NCBI GenBank assembly: GCA_905216055.1
Contig: CAJMSH010000002.1
Coordinates: 124,001 to 188,000 of the forward strand
Reading direction: 5' to 3'
DNA length: 64,000 nt
Origin: an uncultured bacterium
Lineage (GTDB): Bacteria > Cyanobacteriota > Vampirovibrionia > Gastranaerophilales > Gastranaerophilaceae
A program made the position numbers and the translations under genes. Below the pieces are notes generated by a model. The model was not told where the DNA came from, made no database searches, and saw only the letters and a list, made by a program, of their open reading frames with translations. Position 1 is the stretch's first letter. Each line of letters begins with the position of its first letter. Positions 8,516-16,300 of the stretch are shown here, piece by piece.

Positions 8516-9268
8516 ATGTGGTTTAACTGTATATACGGTTATAATAATCCGTTCATGAATTTTGCTATGCCATTCATGAACTTTGCACCAATGAATAATT
8601 GGTATTCCACATTTCCAAGCATATTCATGATGAACAACAGTTTTTCACCATTTTATAATATGTTTCCAATGAATGTTTCGACTTCCAACAATGTAGAATT
8701 GCAAAACACAGATTCATCAATATCGCAAAATACAGAAAACCAAACAATTGAAAGCAGATTAAATAAAACCACATCTGTAAAAGATTCCTCAAAAATAGAA
8801 CAAACAGAAAAAGAGAGCAAACCGGAATCAGAAACAGAACATCTTGTTCATGGCGTAAAATACAACAAGCAAAAAGGAGAACTACTTGCAAATAATGTAA
8901 TTGACGGACTTCCAACCAACAGAGATCCCAATAATCCGCTTTGCGCAAGATACGTAAAAAAAGCAATAGTAAAAAGCGGTCTCGGACCATACATAAACGG
9001 CAACGGAGAACATTGCAAATATATACTTAGAGCAAATAAAAACTTTAAAGAAGTTAATGTAAAAGGATCAGAATTATCTACACTTCCAGCAGGAAGCGTA
9101 ATTGTATATGATGCTTATGACAATTATATTGATGATAACGGCAAACAACATAAAATAGGGAAAGACGGACATGTTTTAGTTGCTCTTGGAGATGGAAGAG
9201 GTTGTAGTGACATTATGGAAGATTACATTCCAAAATCAGACAGAGCATACACATTTATACCTGTTTAA
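8516..9268 (+). CDS. CHAP/NlpC-type amidase-like protein 1, Met/Phe/Pro-rich N-terminus
   Basis: The C-terminal half resembles the CHAP/NlpC-P60 papain fold used by peptidoglycan amidases and peptidases. The likely nucleophile is Cys143 in LCARYV, and the partner is His219 in DGHVLVALGDG, with PAGSVIVYD before it. The first ~60 residues are an unusual Met/Asn/Phe/Pro-rich stretch (repeated MNFA), followed by a Ser/Glu-rich linker to about 110. There is no classical signal peptide. AAGGGG lies about 10 nt before the ATG. A paralog with the same layout follows 75 bp downstream, and the leaders of both genes share an AAGGGG-n-AATATTTT pattern, suggesting duplication. Confidence 0.7.
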   Translation: MWFNCIYGYNNPFMNFAMPFMNFAPMNNWYSTFPSIFMMNNSFSPFYNMFPMNVSTSNNVELQNTDSSISQNTENQTIESRLNKTTSVKDSSKIEQTEKESKPESETEHLVHGVKYNKQKGELLANNVIDGLPTNRDPNNPLCARYVKKAIVKSGLGPYINGNGEHCKYILRANKNFKEVNVKGSELSTLPAGSVIVYDAYDNYIDDNGKQHKIGKDGHVLVALGDGRGCSDIMEDYIPKSDRAYTFIPV

Positions 9269-9343
9269 ATTTTGTTACAATTAAGCAATTTAATAATACA
9301 AAAATACTTTATATTTATAGAGGAAAATTAAGGGGATAATATT

Positions 9344-10087
9344 TTGGGTTTAATTAATATAAAAACAGACCAAAAATATATGAAACAAAAGTTAAATACA
9401 TATTTTCCACAAAATAATATGATGGGATTTATGAACTTTCCTATGCCAAATTTGTCTATGATGCCTAGTTTTCCGACACCTAGTTTTCCGACACCAAGTT
9501 TGTTCACTCCTAGTTTTAATTTCGCAATGCCAAGTTCCTATTCAAGCAGCATAATGGAACTTTATAACACATTATTTGGAAAAACAAACACATCTTCTAA
9601 TACTACTAATTTTACCTCTGTAAGAATGACAGGCAACATGGGAAAAGACATTGTTGCAACTGCAAAACAATATGTCGGGTATAAAGAAAGTGACGGCTCA
9701 TTCAAATTATTTACAGGAGGGAAAAATCATGCCTGGTGCGCAGACTTTGTATCTTATGTAATTAAAGAAGCATATAAAGGAAACGGCAAACAGATTCCAT
9801 CAGGTCTTAATACTTCAAGTGTTGAATCTCTGAGAAAATGGGGAATAAATAACAATTGTTATTTAAATACTTCTAATTCTTCAAACAAATCCTCTCTAAT
9901 TGCAAAAAATGTAAAACCAGGAGATGTTGTTATATTCAAAAACGGAACATCACATACAGGTATCGTAACAAAAGTAAATTCTGACGGCTCATTCCAAACA
10001 ATTGAAGGAAACACTTCAAATAAAGTAGCTTACAGAAACTACTCAAGCACAGACAGTAAGGTAAGCGGATTTATCCAAATAGCTTAG
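9344..10087 (+). CDS. CHAP-domain amidase-like protein 2, Met/Phe/Pro-rich N-terminus
   Basis: CHAP domain from about residue 100 to the end. Nucleophile Cys132 sits in the typical HAWCADFVSYV, His204 in GTSHTGIV, and the acidic/Asn position is EGNTS at 221-225. The function is probably cleavage of peptidoglycan peptide or amide bonds. Residues 25-65 are Met/Pro/Phe-rich with the triplet SFPTP repeated. It has no signal peptide, so export or a special route is unexplained. The start is a TTG at 9344, preceded by AAGGGG at a good distance; no ATG fits as well. It overlaps the 3' end of the convergent coaE by 17 bp. Confidence 0.8.
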   Translation: MGLINIKTDQKYMKQKLNTYFPQNNMMGFMNFPMPNLSMMPSFPTPSFPTPSLFTPSFNFAMPSSYSSSIMELYNTLFGKTNTSSNTTNFTSVRMTGNMGKDIVATAKQYVGYKESDGSFKLFTGGKNHAWCADFVSYVIKEAYKGNGKQIPSGLNTSSVESLRKWGINNNCYLNTSNSSNKSSLIAKNVKPGDVVIFKNGTSHTGIVTKVNSDGSFQTIEGNTSNKVAYRNYSSTDSKVSGFIQIA

Positions 10088-10637
10088 TTACCTGATCTTT
10101 TAATTCATCAATACTGCCGTTGTTATTAATTACATAATCAGATTTTTTAATTTTTTCATCCTGCGGCATTTGCGAATTTATACGTGCTTTTGCATATTCC
10201 AGACTAAAATTGTTTCGTTTCAACAAACGCGAAAGCCGAATTTCATCATCTGCGTAAACAAATACTATTTTATCAAACAAATATTCCATCTTTGCCTCAA
10301 AAAGCAAAGGGATAGCAACAAATAAAAAATCTTCAGATTGATTAGATTCATAAAACTTTTTTATCTCATCTACAATTTGAGGATGCATAATTGATTCTAT
10401 TTTTTGCTTTAAAGTTGTATTTGAAAACACAAGTTTTCCAACCTTTTCTCTTGAAAATTCATCGTTTTCAAAAACATCATAACTTTTGAAAGCATCATAT
10501 AAAGGTTTGTTATTTACAGATAAAAGTCTGTGTGCTGCCTCATCCGTATCAAAAACCTTATATCCCATTTGCTCTAAAAACTTTTGAACAACAGTTTTTC
10601 CAGAAGCAATATTTCCACAAATTGCAAACCTTATCAT
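10071..10637 (-). CDS. coaE: Dephospho-CoA kinase
   Basis: Last step of coenzyme A synthesis: ATP-dependent phosphorylation of the 3'-OH of dephospho-CoA. P-loop GNIASGKT at residues 8-15, then the DTDEAAHRLL and IPLLFEA segments typical of CoaE. The 188-residue length is normal for a slightly short family member. It overlaps the upstream pseudouridine synthase gene by 4 bp (translational coupling) in the operon thioesterase - pseudouridine synthase - coaE. Confidence 0.92.
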   Translation of the reverse strand: MIRFAICGNIASGKTVVQKFLEQMGYKVFDTDEAAHRLLSVNNKPLYDAFKSYDVFENDEFSREKVGKLVFSNTTLKQKIESIMHPQIVDEIKKFYESNQSEDFLFVAIPLLFEAKMEYLFDKIVFVYADDEIRLSRLLKRNNFSLEYAKARINSQMPQDEKIKKSDYVINNNGSIDELKDQVTKLFG

Positions 10638-11365
10638 TTTGAAGAAATCCTATTTAAAAAGTTTTTCAATTCTCGAATCTGGATAGGCTTAATAGGTTTA
10701 AATTCACCGCGTTTTAACCCGTCAAGAGTCAATGTTGCATGTTGAATACGCTTAAGTGTTTTAACCTCATAACCTATTGATTTGAACATTTTTCTAATTT
10801 GTCTGTTCATACCCTGATAAAGAGTAATTCTCATCTCGGTATGTTTACTGTCCATTTCCAAAACTTCAATATCAGCATAAGCAATCTTTCCAGGTTCTAG
10901 CTCAATACCGTTTGCAAGCTGTTCCAATTCATGTCTGTGAATAGATGAATTTATAGATACAAGATAAACTTTTGGAACTTTTACTGAAGGATGAGTTAAA
11001 GCATTAATCAAATCTCCGTCATTAGTAAGAATTAAAAGCCCTGTTGAATCCTTATCAAGACGTCCGACAGGTTTCAAACTAAACAACTCTTCAGGCAACA
11101 AATCATAAATTGTTTTTCTTCCCTGATCATCATCTCTTGTCGTAATATAACCTGCAGGCTTGTAAAATCTGTAATATTGATGTTTAGCAGGAGTTATAAG
11201 TTTTTTATTAACAAAAACCTTGTCTTTTGGTTGAACAAGATATCCAAGTTCCTTAACAACTTTACCATTGACACTAACAGAACCTTGCAAGATTAATTCA
11301 TCAGCTTTACGTCTTGCACACAAACCTGATGAGGCAATATATTTGTTCAAACGAATTCCTGCCAT
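10634..11365 (-). CDS. rluB: rRNA pseudouridine synthase, RsuA/RluB family
   Basis: An N-terminal S4 RNA-binding domain (about 1-60; RLNKYIASSGLCARRKADEL) is followed by the pseudouridine synthase domain. The catalytic-motif segment GRLDKDSTGLLILTNDG contains the Asp nucleophile, and GMNRQIRKMFKSIGYEV is the family C-terminal motif. It most likely modifies 23S rRNA (RluB type); 16S (RsuA type) is possible because the two are hard to tell apart by eye. It is the middle gene of the thioesterase-rluB-coaE operon. Confidence 0.88.
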   Translation of the reverse strand: MAGIRLNKYIASSGLCARRKADELILQGSVSVNGKVVKELGYLVQPKDKVFVNKKLITPAKHQYYRFYKPAGYITTRDDDQGRKTIYDLLPEELFSLKPVGRLDKDSTGLLILTNDGDLINALTHPSVKVPKVYLVSINSSIHRHELEQLANGIELEPGKIAYADIEVLEMDSKHTEMRITLYQGMNRQIRKMFKSIGYEVKTLKRIQHATLTLDGLKRGEFKPIKPIQIRELKNFLNRISSK

Positions 11366-11389
11366 AACTTAATCCCTTTTTAATTATAC

Positions 11390-11827
11390 TTAACAGCAAG
11401 TCTGCAAGGCTTTATCAGAATTTTCAATACCTGTTTCAAAAGCTTCTTGAAGCTTTTCAGGCATTCTTCTGTATAATTTTCCGTCATTACTAATTGCAAC
11501 AACATCAAATAATGCTTCAATAAATATTTTATTTGTTTCCTTAGACCTGATAACCTGCTTGAACGTAACCGAAAGGCTATTGAATTTTTCAATCCAAGTT
11601 TCAATAATAACGGTATCATCAAGTTTTGCAGATGCTTTATATTTAACATTCATATTTGTAACAGGCAAAAGAACATCCATATTCTTCATAGTTACAAGAT
11701 CAATACCAAGATCGTTACACAAATCAACACGGCCTTTTTCAAGCCATCTTAAATAAGCACCATGCCAAACAACACCATAAGCGTCAGTATCAGAATAATA
11801 AACTCTAGTTTCAAATGTATTTTTCAT
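11390..11827 (-). CDS. Acyl-CoA thioesterase, YbgC/4HBT hotdog family
   Basis: Single hotdog-fold thioesterase hydrolysing acyl-CoA. The family active-site segment YSDTDAYGVVWHGAYLRWLE is near the N-terminus, with the Asp of SDTDAYG as the expected catalytic residue. I start at the ATG at 11827 (MKNTFETRV, 145 residues), because the longer frame adds an unlikely hydrophobic stretch reading into the opposite rubredoxin gene. There is no Shine-Dalgarno: an extended -10 box (TGT then TATAAT, 11839-11834) ends exactly 6 nt before this ATG, predicting a leaderless mRNA. It is first in the operon with rluB and coaE. Confidence 0.85.
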   Translation of the reverse strand: MKNTFETRVYYSDTDAYGVVWHGAYLRWLEKGRVDLCNDLGIDLVTMKNMDVLLPVTNMNVKYKASAKLDDTVIIETWIEKFNSLSVTFKQVIRSKETNKIFIEALFDVVAISNDGKLYRRMPEKLQEAFETGIENSDKALQTCC

Positions 11828-11833
11828 ACAAAA

Positions 11834-11839
11834 ATTATA
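11834..11839 (-). promoter_or_regulatory. -10 box of a leaderless promoter (thioesterase operon)
   Basis: TATAAT with an upstream TGn extension; 6 nt separate it from the ATG at 11827, so transcription should start at the A of the ATG. No good -35 is seen, which fits an extended -10 promoter. The rubredoxin start codon on the other strand is only 30 bp away. Confidence 0.6.
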
Positions 11840-11857
11840 ACACAAAAGGAGAAAAAA

Positions 11858-11995
11858 ATGAAATACAAATGTCAAGTTTGCCAATGGATTTATGATGAAA
11901 CCAAAGAAGGTAAAGAATTTAAAGATTTACCAGAAGATTGGGTATGCCCGTTATGCGGAGCAGGAAAAGATATGTTCGACAAAGTTGAAGAATAA
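11858..11995 (+). CDS. Short rubredoxin
   Basis: Small iron protein with one Fe bound by four cysteines: CQVC (Cys5, Cys8) and CPLCG (Cys30, Cys33), with the usual DLPEDWVCP before the second pair. It acts as a soluble electron carrier in anaerobes, often to peroxide- or oxygen-reducing enzymes. At 45 residues it is shorter than the usual 52-54, because the loop between the two Cys pairs lacks about ten residues. AAGGAG lies 7 nt before the ATG. It is divergent from the thioesterase (30 bp gap) and closed by a strong terminator. Confidence 0.93.
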   Translation: MKYKCQVCQWIYDETKEGKEFKDLPEDWVCPLCGAGKDMFDKVEE

Positions 11996-12010
11996 ATTAT
12001 ATGTTGAAAG

Positions 12011-12058
12011 GTTAACGGTAAAAAGCCTAAAATCCAGAAATTTACCGTTAACTTTTTT
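12011..12058 (+). terminator. Terminator of the rubredoxin gene
   Basis: Perfect 12-bp stem GTTAACGGTAAA / TTTACCGTTAAC with an 18-nt loop, followed by six T. Confidence 0.88.
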
Positions 12059-12114
12059 GTAAAAATTTTCTATTAAATTAGCAATTTTAATAATTTATAT
12101 GTTTTACTAACAAT

Positions 12115-12918
12115 GTGAACGGAATAGGTAGTATAAATTCAAATTATCCAAATATGCAGCATTATTATTTAATGCCAAATAATAATGTTATTTTGCCTGC
12201 ATACCAAGAAAATATAGAAGAGCCAACCCCTGAAAAAACAGTATTAACAGCAGGACTTTTACAAGCCTTTGCATTATTTTTGCATAAAACATCAGAATGG
12301 TGCGGCAACAAACTTATGGGCGGGAAAGAATTTACAACAGCTGATAACGTATTAAAAACTGCAGAAAATATGGTTAATAAAAACAAATTAAATGTTGATG
12401 TTGACTTTATTGATGAAAATAATATAAGAAGATATCCGAATATATTACAAAAAGACTTAGTACCTGTTGCAAGAGGAGAAAATGCTTTTTACACAGATCA
12501 ATTTAAACTTGCAGTAGCCCCAAAATCAAAACCTTCACTAATTTTGCATGAACTCGGGCATGCCATAAATGCACATAAAGGAAAATTTTTAAGAGCAATG
12601 CAAAAATCAAGAATGTATGTATCAGCAGTACCTACAGCACTTTTAATGCTTAACGGGCTATTTAAACGAAAAGATAACAATCCAAACTTTATTGAACGTA
12701 ATGCAGGTGTTATCGGTTTTGCAGCATTTTTACCAACGATAGCAGAAGAAGGTTTAGCTTCAATCAGAGGGGTTAAAGCTGCCAAAGCAACTCTTGGCAA
12801 ATCAGTAAATCTTGCACCGTTAAAAAGAAATTATTTCTTTGCATGGCTAACATATTTAATAGCCGGAATCGGTCTTGGAGTAGCCGCAAAACAAAGTATA
12901 ATCGAAAGTAAAAAATAA
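12115..12918 (+). CDS. Putative membrane-associated zinc metallopeptidase (HELGH)
   Basis: 267-residue protein with the zincin motif HELGH near residues 143-147 (LILHELGHAINAHKG). A downstream EEGLASIRG segment near 206 could give the third zinc ligand. Hydrophobic stretches lie near 165-178, 196-208 and 240-260 (the last before a Lys-rich C-terminus), so it is probably a membrane protein. The first ~35 residues are an Asn-rich leader like other proteins here, but without F-x-G. The start is a GTG at 12115; no Shine-Dalgarno is obvious. Precise family not recognised. Confidence 0.65.
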   Translation: MNGIGSINSNYPNMQHYYLMPNNNVILPAYQENIEEPTPEKTVLTAGLLQAFALFLHKTSEWCGNKLMGGKEFTTADNVLKTAENMVNKNKLNVDVDFIDENNIRRYPNILQKDLVPVARGENAFYTDQFKLAVAPKSKPSLILHELGHAINAHKGKFLRAMQKSRMYVSAVPTALLMLNGLFKRKDNNPNFIERNAGVIGFAAFLPTIAEEGLASIRGVKAAKATLGKSVNLAPLKRNYFFAWLTYLIAGIGLGVAAKQSIIESKK

Positions 12919-12932
12919 TAATAAAAAAGCAC

Positions 12933-12961
12933 TTGACGTAAAAACATGTTTATTCTAATAT
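12933..12961 (+). promoter_or_regulatory. Strong promoter of tRNA-Pro
   Basis: TTGACG (12933-12938) and TAATAT (12956-12961) with an exact 17-bp spacer. The transcript would begin about 55 nt before the tRNA. That leader contains two perfect hairpins, CTGTT/AACAG and CAAATGT/ACATTTG. Confidence 0.75.
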
Positions 12962-13023
12962 AAAACTTGCTGTTAAAGAACAGCCCCTCAAATGTGTTAA
13001 ACATTTGATTAGCCGAAAACCAT

Positions 13024-13100
13024 CGGGATGTAGCGCAGCTTGGTAGCGCACCTCGCTTGGGACGAGGGGGTCGCACGTTCAAATCGTGTCATCCCGACCA
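13024..13100 (+). tRNA. tRNA-Pro (anticodon TGG)
   Basis: Acceptor CGGGATG pairs with CATCCCG. The D-arm is GCGC..GCGC, the anticodon stem CCTCG/CGAGG with loop CTTGGGA gives anticodon TGG, and the T-arm contains GTTCAAATC. Discriminator A, and unlike tRNA-Leu in this window the 3' CCA is encoded (13098-13100). It has its own promoter upstream and terminator downstream. Confidence 0.95.
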
Positions 13101-13104
13101 TTTA

Positions 13105-13136
13105 AAAAAAGATTGACATTTATGTCAATCTTTTTT
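13105..13136 (+). terminator. Terminator of tRNA-Pro
   Basis: Perfect stem AAAAAAGATTGACAT / ATGTCAATCTTTTTT with a 2-nt loop; the 3' arm ends in six T. Confidence 0.9.
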
Positions 13137-13169
13137 GTTATTTACAATTTGTTGACTTGGCTCAACTTT

Positions 13170-13175
13170 TATAAT
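13170..13175 (+). promoter_or_regulatory. -10 box upstream of yidC-queA
   Basis: TATAAT about 49 bp before the yidC start. No -35 at the ideal distance; a TTGTTGACTT stretch lies 15-18 bp upstream. Confidence 0.4.
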
Positions 13176-13223
13176 AAACTTCTGGAGAAGAGATTTTACA
13201 CTATTAAATGAGGATTAGGGAAA

Positions 13224-14312
13224 TTGGATTTTACAACTTTAACTATTGAAGCATTAAAAGCATTAGCTTCACTTGTAGGAAATTACGGACTTGCAATTAT
13301 ATTATTAACTGTTGTTATCAGACTTGCTATGTGGCCATTGAATGTTTCTCAACAACGTTCTATGAAAATGATGCAAAACTTGCAGCCTAAAATTAAGGCG
13401 ATTCAAGACAGATACAAAAGCGATCCGCAAAAAATGCAACAAAAACTTATGGAATTTTACAAAGAACATAAGTTCAACCCAATGGGCGGATGTTTGCCAT
13501 TGCTAATTCAATTACCTATTTTCATTCTTTTATATTCAGCTTTAATGAGCCCGCAATTTATTCAAATCGCAGGTGATACTTCTTTAGGATTTTTAAGCAG
13601 ACTTGATACAACTCTAAGAGCAACCGCAGGCCGTTCTTATGACGGTACATTCGGAGTTTCTAAAGGAGATACGTTTACTTTAGGAAAAACTGCAAAAGTT
13701 TACTTACCTGGTGAAACTTTAGAAAATGTTAAAATTAAAGATCCGAATAAAGCTATTGAAATCCAAGGAGAATTCAAACCTGGTGAAAACATCGATTTCA
13801 AAATTGATTTAGACCACTTGAATTTGAAATTTGCCCAACTTGACCAAATTGAAAAAGCAGAAATTGCTGTTACAGATATGTCTAACAAAGAAATTGAAAA
13901 TATAACATTCAAAAAAGAAGGCAGCGTACTTGCAGCATCTGTACCAACAATTGTTGCATCAAGATCTTTCCACTGGGATGTATTTGTATTAATCGCATTA
14001 TTTGCGATTACAATGTTTGCATCACAAAAAGTTATGATGGCAACAAACAAACCAAAAGACGGAGCTGTTGATCCGACTCAGGAAGCTATCCAAAAATCAA
14101 TGGGAACATTCATGCCTATTATGATTATCGGTACATTTGTTATAATTCCAATTCCTGCAGGCGTTTTGTTATACCTTGTAACAAGTAATATTATCCAAAT
14201 TCTGCAAACAGTTATCGTTAATAAACAACTTGATATGGAACAAGAACGTACAAAAAATATTGTAACTGATTCTGATATTGCAGGCGCTAAAAAAATTGAG
14301 CCAAAGGAATAA
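13224..14312 (+). CDS. yidC: Membrane protein insertase YidC/Oxa1/Alb3
   Basis: Inserts and folds inner-membrane proteins, alone or with SecYEG. The first helix region near residues 20-40 is followed by the conserved cytoplasmic helical hairpin (QQRSMKMMQNLQPKIKAIQ..., about 47-85) and GGCLPLLIQLPIFILLYSAL near 92-111. About 130 residues of soluble sequence then interrupt before the C-terminal membrane helices (255-345). There is no large N-terminal periplasmic domain, so the layout is like cyanobacterial/chloroplast Alb3 types with an internal insert rather than E. coli YidC. The start is a TTG at 13224; the AGG-rich leader supports it. queA follows 16 bp later. Confidence 0.88.
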   Translation: MDFTTLTIEALKALASLVGNYGLAIILLTVVIRLAMWPLNVSQQRSMKMMQNLQPKIKAIQDRYKSDPQKMQQKLMEFYKEHKFNPMGGCLPLLIQLPIFILLYSALMSPQFIQIAGDTSLGFLSRLDTTLRATAGRSYDGTFGVSKGDTFTLGKTAKVYLPGETLENVKIKDPNKAIEIQGEFKPGENIDFKIDLDHLNLKFAQLDQIEKAEIAVTDMSNKEIENITFKKEGSVLAASVPTIVASRSFHWDVFVLIALFAITMFASQKVMMATNKPKDGAVDPTQEAIQKSMGTFMPIMIIGTFVIIPIPAGVLLYLVTSNIIQILQTVIVNKQLDMEQERTKNIVTDSDIAGAKKIEPKE

Positions 14313-14328
14313 ATAAGAGAAATTAAAA

Positions 14329-15402
14329 ATGTTACTTTCAGACTATGATTACAATTTACCTGAAGAATTAATTGCGCAAATGCCCGCAGATAAAAGAGAA
14401 AATTCGAGAATGATGGTTCTAAACCGAAAGGATAGAACCATTTCTCATAAGCATTTTTACGATATTGTAGATTTGCTCGACAAAAATACTCTGCTTGTAA
14501 TGAATAATACAAAAGTTCTTCCGGCTAGATTAATCGGTCATAAAGATACGGGAGCTAAAATTGAAGTATTTTTATTAAAACAAGCTGAAAGCAACAATGA
14601 AGGTTCACAAGAAAAACAACACTTGTGGGATGTTTTGATAAAGCCATCAAAAAGAGTTAAACCTGATACAATTATAAAAATCAGTGATGAATTATCGGTA
14701 AAAGCGATTAAACGTCTGGAAGATAACGGAGAATGGCTAGTAAAATTAATATATGAGGGGGACAACGTTCTTGATATTTTACACAGAAACGGGCAAATTC
14801 CATTACCTCCATATATTGAAAGAAAAATTCCGAACGAAGATTTAAAAAAACTTGATTTTGAAAGATATCAAACTGTATATGCAAAAGATGAAGGTTCCGT
14901 TGCTGCACCAACTGCCGGATTACATTTTACAAAAGAAATATTGCAAAAGCTTGAGGACAAAGGTGTTGAATTGGCTTACGTAACCTTAAATGTAGGACTC
15001 GGAACATTTAGGCCTGTTCAATGCGAAAATGTTGAACAACATAAAATGCACTCAGAAACATTTGAGATTTCTCAAAAAGCTGCAGAACAGATAAACAAAG
15101 CAAAATCAGAAGGTAAAAAAATAGTAGCAGTCGGAACAACAACCGTAAGAACTCTTGAAACTGCTTTTCAAAAATACGGTTGCATAAAAGCATGCCATGA
15201 TCATTCGGAACTATTTATTTACCCGCCTTATGAATTTAAAGTTATTGATAATCTAATAACAAATTTTCACCTGCCAAAATCAACACTATTAATGCTAGTA
15301 AGTGCATTAGCAGGAAAAGATTTTATATTTGAAGCCTATAAAGAAGCCATAGAAAACAAATACCGCTTTTTCTCTTACGGAGATTGCATGTATATATGTT
15401 AA
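14329..15402 (+). CDS. queA: tRNA preQ1(34) S-adenosylmethionine ribosyltransferase-isomerase
   Basis: Transfers and isomerises the ribosyl part of SAM onto preQ1 in tRNA to make epoxyqueuosine at the wobble position. Family segments are clear: ELIAQMPADKRENSRMMVL near the N-terminus, NTKVLPARL, EGSVAAPTAGLHFT near 188-201 and NLITNFHLPKSTLLMLVSA near the end. 357 residues is close to the usual ~345. It begins 16 bp after yidC, an apparent operon. Confidence 0.94.
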   Translation: MLLSDYDYNLPEELIAQMPADKRENSRMMVLNRKDRTISHKHFYDIVDLLDKNTLLVMNNTKVLPARLIGHKDTGAKIEVFLLKQAESNNEGSQEKQHLWDVLIKPSKRVKPDTIIKISDELSVKAIKRLEDNGEWLVKLIYEGDNVLDILHRNGQIPLPPYIERKIPNEDLKKLDFERYQTVYAKDEGSVAAPTAGLHFTKEILQKLEDKGVELAYVTLNVGLGTFRPVQCENVEQHKMHSETFEISQKAAEQINKAKSEGKKIVAVGTTTVRTLETAFQKYGCIKACHDHSELFIYPPYEFKVIDNLITNFHLPKSTLLMLVSALAGKDFIFEAYKEAIENKYRFFSYGDCMYIC

Positions 15403-15467
15403 AATATAGCATCTTTCTTTGCCTTTTATAAAAAAATCATTAATTCAAATAGAGGATACGAAAAATT

Positions 15468-15492
15468 CCAATTCTATATAGAATATAATTGG
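15468..15492 (+). promoter_or_regulatory. Inverted repeat before the lytic transglycosylase gene
   Basis: CCAATT and AATTGG flank a core containing the palindrome TTCTATATAGAA and a TATAAT. The site ends inside a GGAGG sequence 30 nt before the start codon. It could be an operator over a -10 box or an RNA hairpin; the sequence alone does not decide. Confidence 0.3.
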
Positions 15493-15522
15493 AGGAAGGT
15501 TTTATCTGAAGGGTAGAAAGTT

Positions 15523-16236
15523 ATGTTCTCACAATTTATACAAGGCTTATTAAATACAGGCGGACAGGCACAAGCTGTTCAGCGTTATACGCAAATCACA
15601 AACAAATTAAACAGCCTCAATGGACCGGAAGAGGCTCAAAATCCGCTTGATACGATTTATCCGAATACAAAAAAGGTTAATAATGCCCCATCATTTGAAA
15701 AAGTTTTGCAATCATCTACAACATCAAATTTTGGAACACTTCTTTTAGATCCACGCTTAAAACAGGTGAATGCAGATATTGTAAAAGAACTTCCTCAAAC
15801 AAGTTTTTCAAGAGCACTTCAAGAAGCTAACGCAATTCAAGCAAACACTAAAAGCGCAACTAAATCACAGATTTTGAATGTAATAAATCAAATAGCAGAT
15901 AAACATGGAGTTGATGAAAAACTTGTTCAGGCATTAATCAAACAAGAATCAGGCTTTAACCCTAAAGCTAAATCAAAAGCCGGAGCAATGGGATTAATGC
16001 AATTAATGCCTTCCACTGCAAAAAATTTAGGAGTTAAAGATCCTTACAACGTAGTTCAGAATGTAGAAGGCGGAGTAAAATATTTAAAATCCATGCTTAA
16101 CAGATACAATGGAAACGTAATATTAGCACTTGCAGCTTACAATGCAGGTCCAGGCGCAGTTGATAAGTATGACGGAGTTCCGCCATATAAAGAAACCCAA
16201 AATTACGTAAGAAATATTCTGGCTAACTATCTATAA
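15523..16236 (+). CDS. Lytic transglycosylase (SLT/LysM-less, family 1-like)
   Basis: Cleaves the MurNAc-GlcNAc bond of peptidoglycan to form anhydro-MurNAc. The SLT domain spans about residues 115-237. The catalytic Glu142 lies in KQESGFNP, followed by GAMGLMQLMPSTA and the AAYNAGPGAVDKY motif. The first ~110 residues are low in known domains (Gln/Asn-rich), with no signal peptide, which resembles flagellar/secretion-machine SLT proteins that are exported by other routes. The start ATG is preceded by GAAGGG. Confidence 0.88.
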   Translation: MFSQFIQGLLNTGGQAQAVQRYTQITNKLNSLNGPEEAQNPLDTIYPNTKKVNNAPSFEKVLQSSTTSNFGTLLLDPRLKQVNADIVKELPQTSFSRALQEANAIQANTKSATKSQILNVINQIADKHGVDEKLVQALIKQESGFNPKAKSKAGAMGLMQLMPSTAKNLGVKDPYNVVQNVEGGVKYLKSMLNRYNGNVILALAAYNAGPGAVDKYDGVPPYKETQNYVRNILANYL

Positions 16237-16268
16237 TTAACAATTTTGCATTAATTTGTTGTTTTTGC

Positions 16269-16274
16269 TACAAT
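16269..16274 (+). promoter_or_regulatory. Extended -10 box upstream of mlaD
   Basis: TACAAT preceded by TGC (TTTTTGC-TACAAT), 26 bp before the mlaD ATG, with AGGAAAGG as ribosome-binding site between. The same TTTTGTGC/TTTTTGC arrangement precedes yebC and purA. Confidence 0.45.
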
Positions 16275-16300
16275 ATTTTTAAGATTAGGAAAGGCAGCAA

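Noticed and set aside
8625..8990. 121-codon minus-strand frame
   Set aside because: Antisense to the first CHAP gene, Leu/Phe-rich shadow translation without a start signal.
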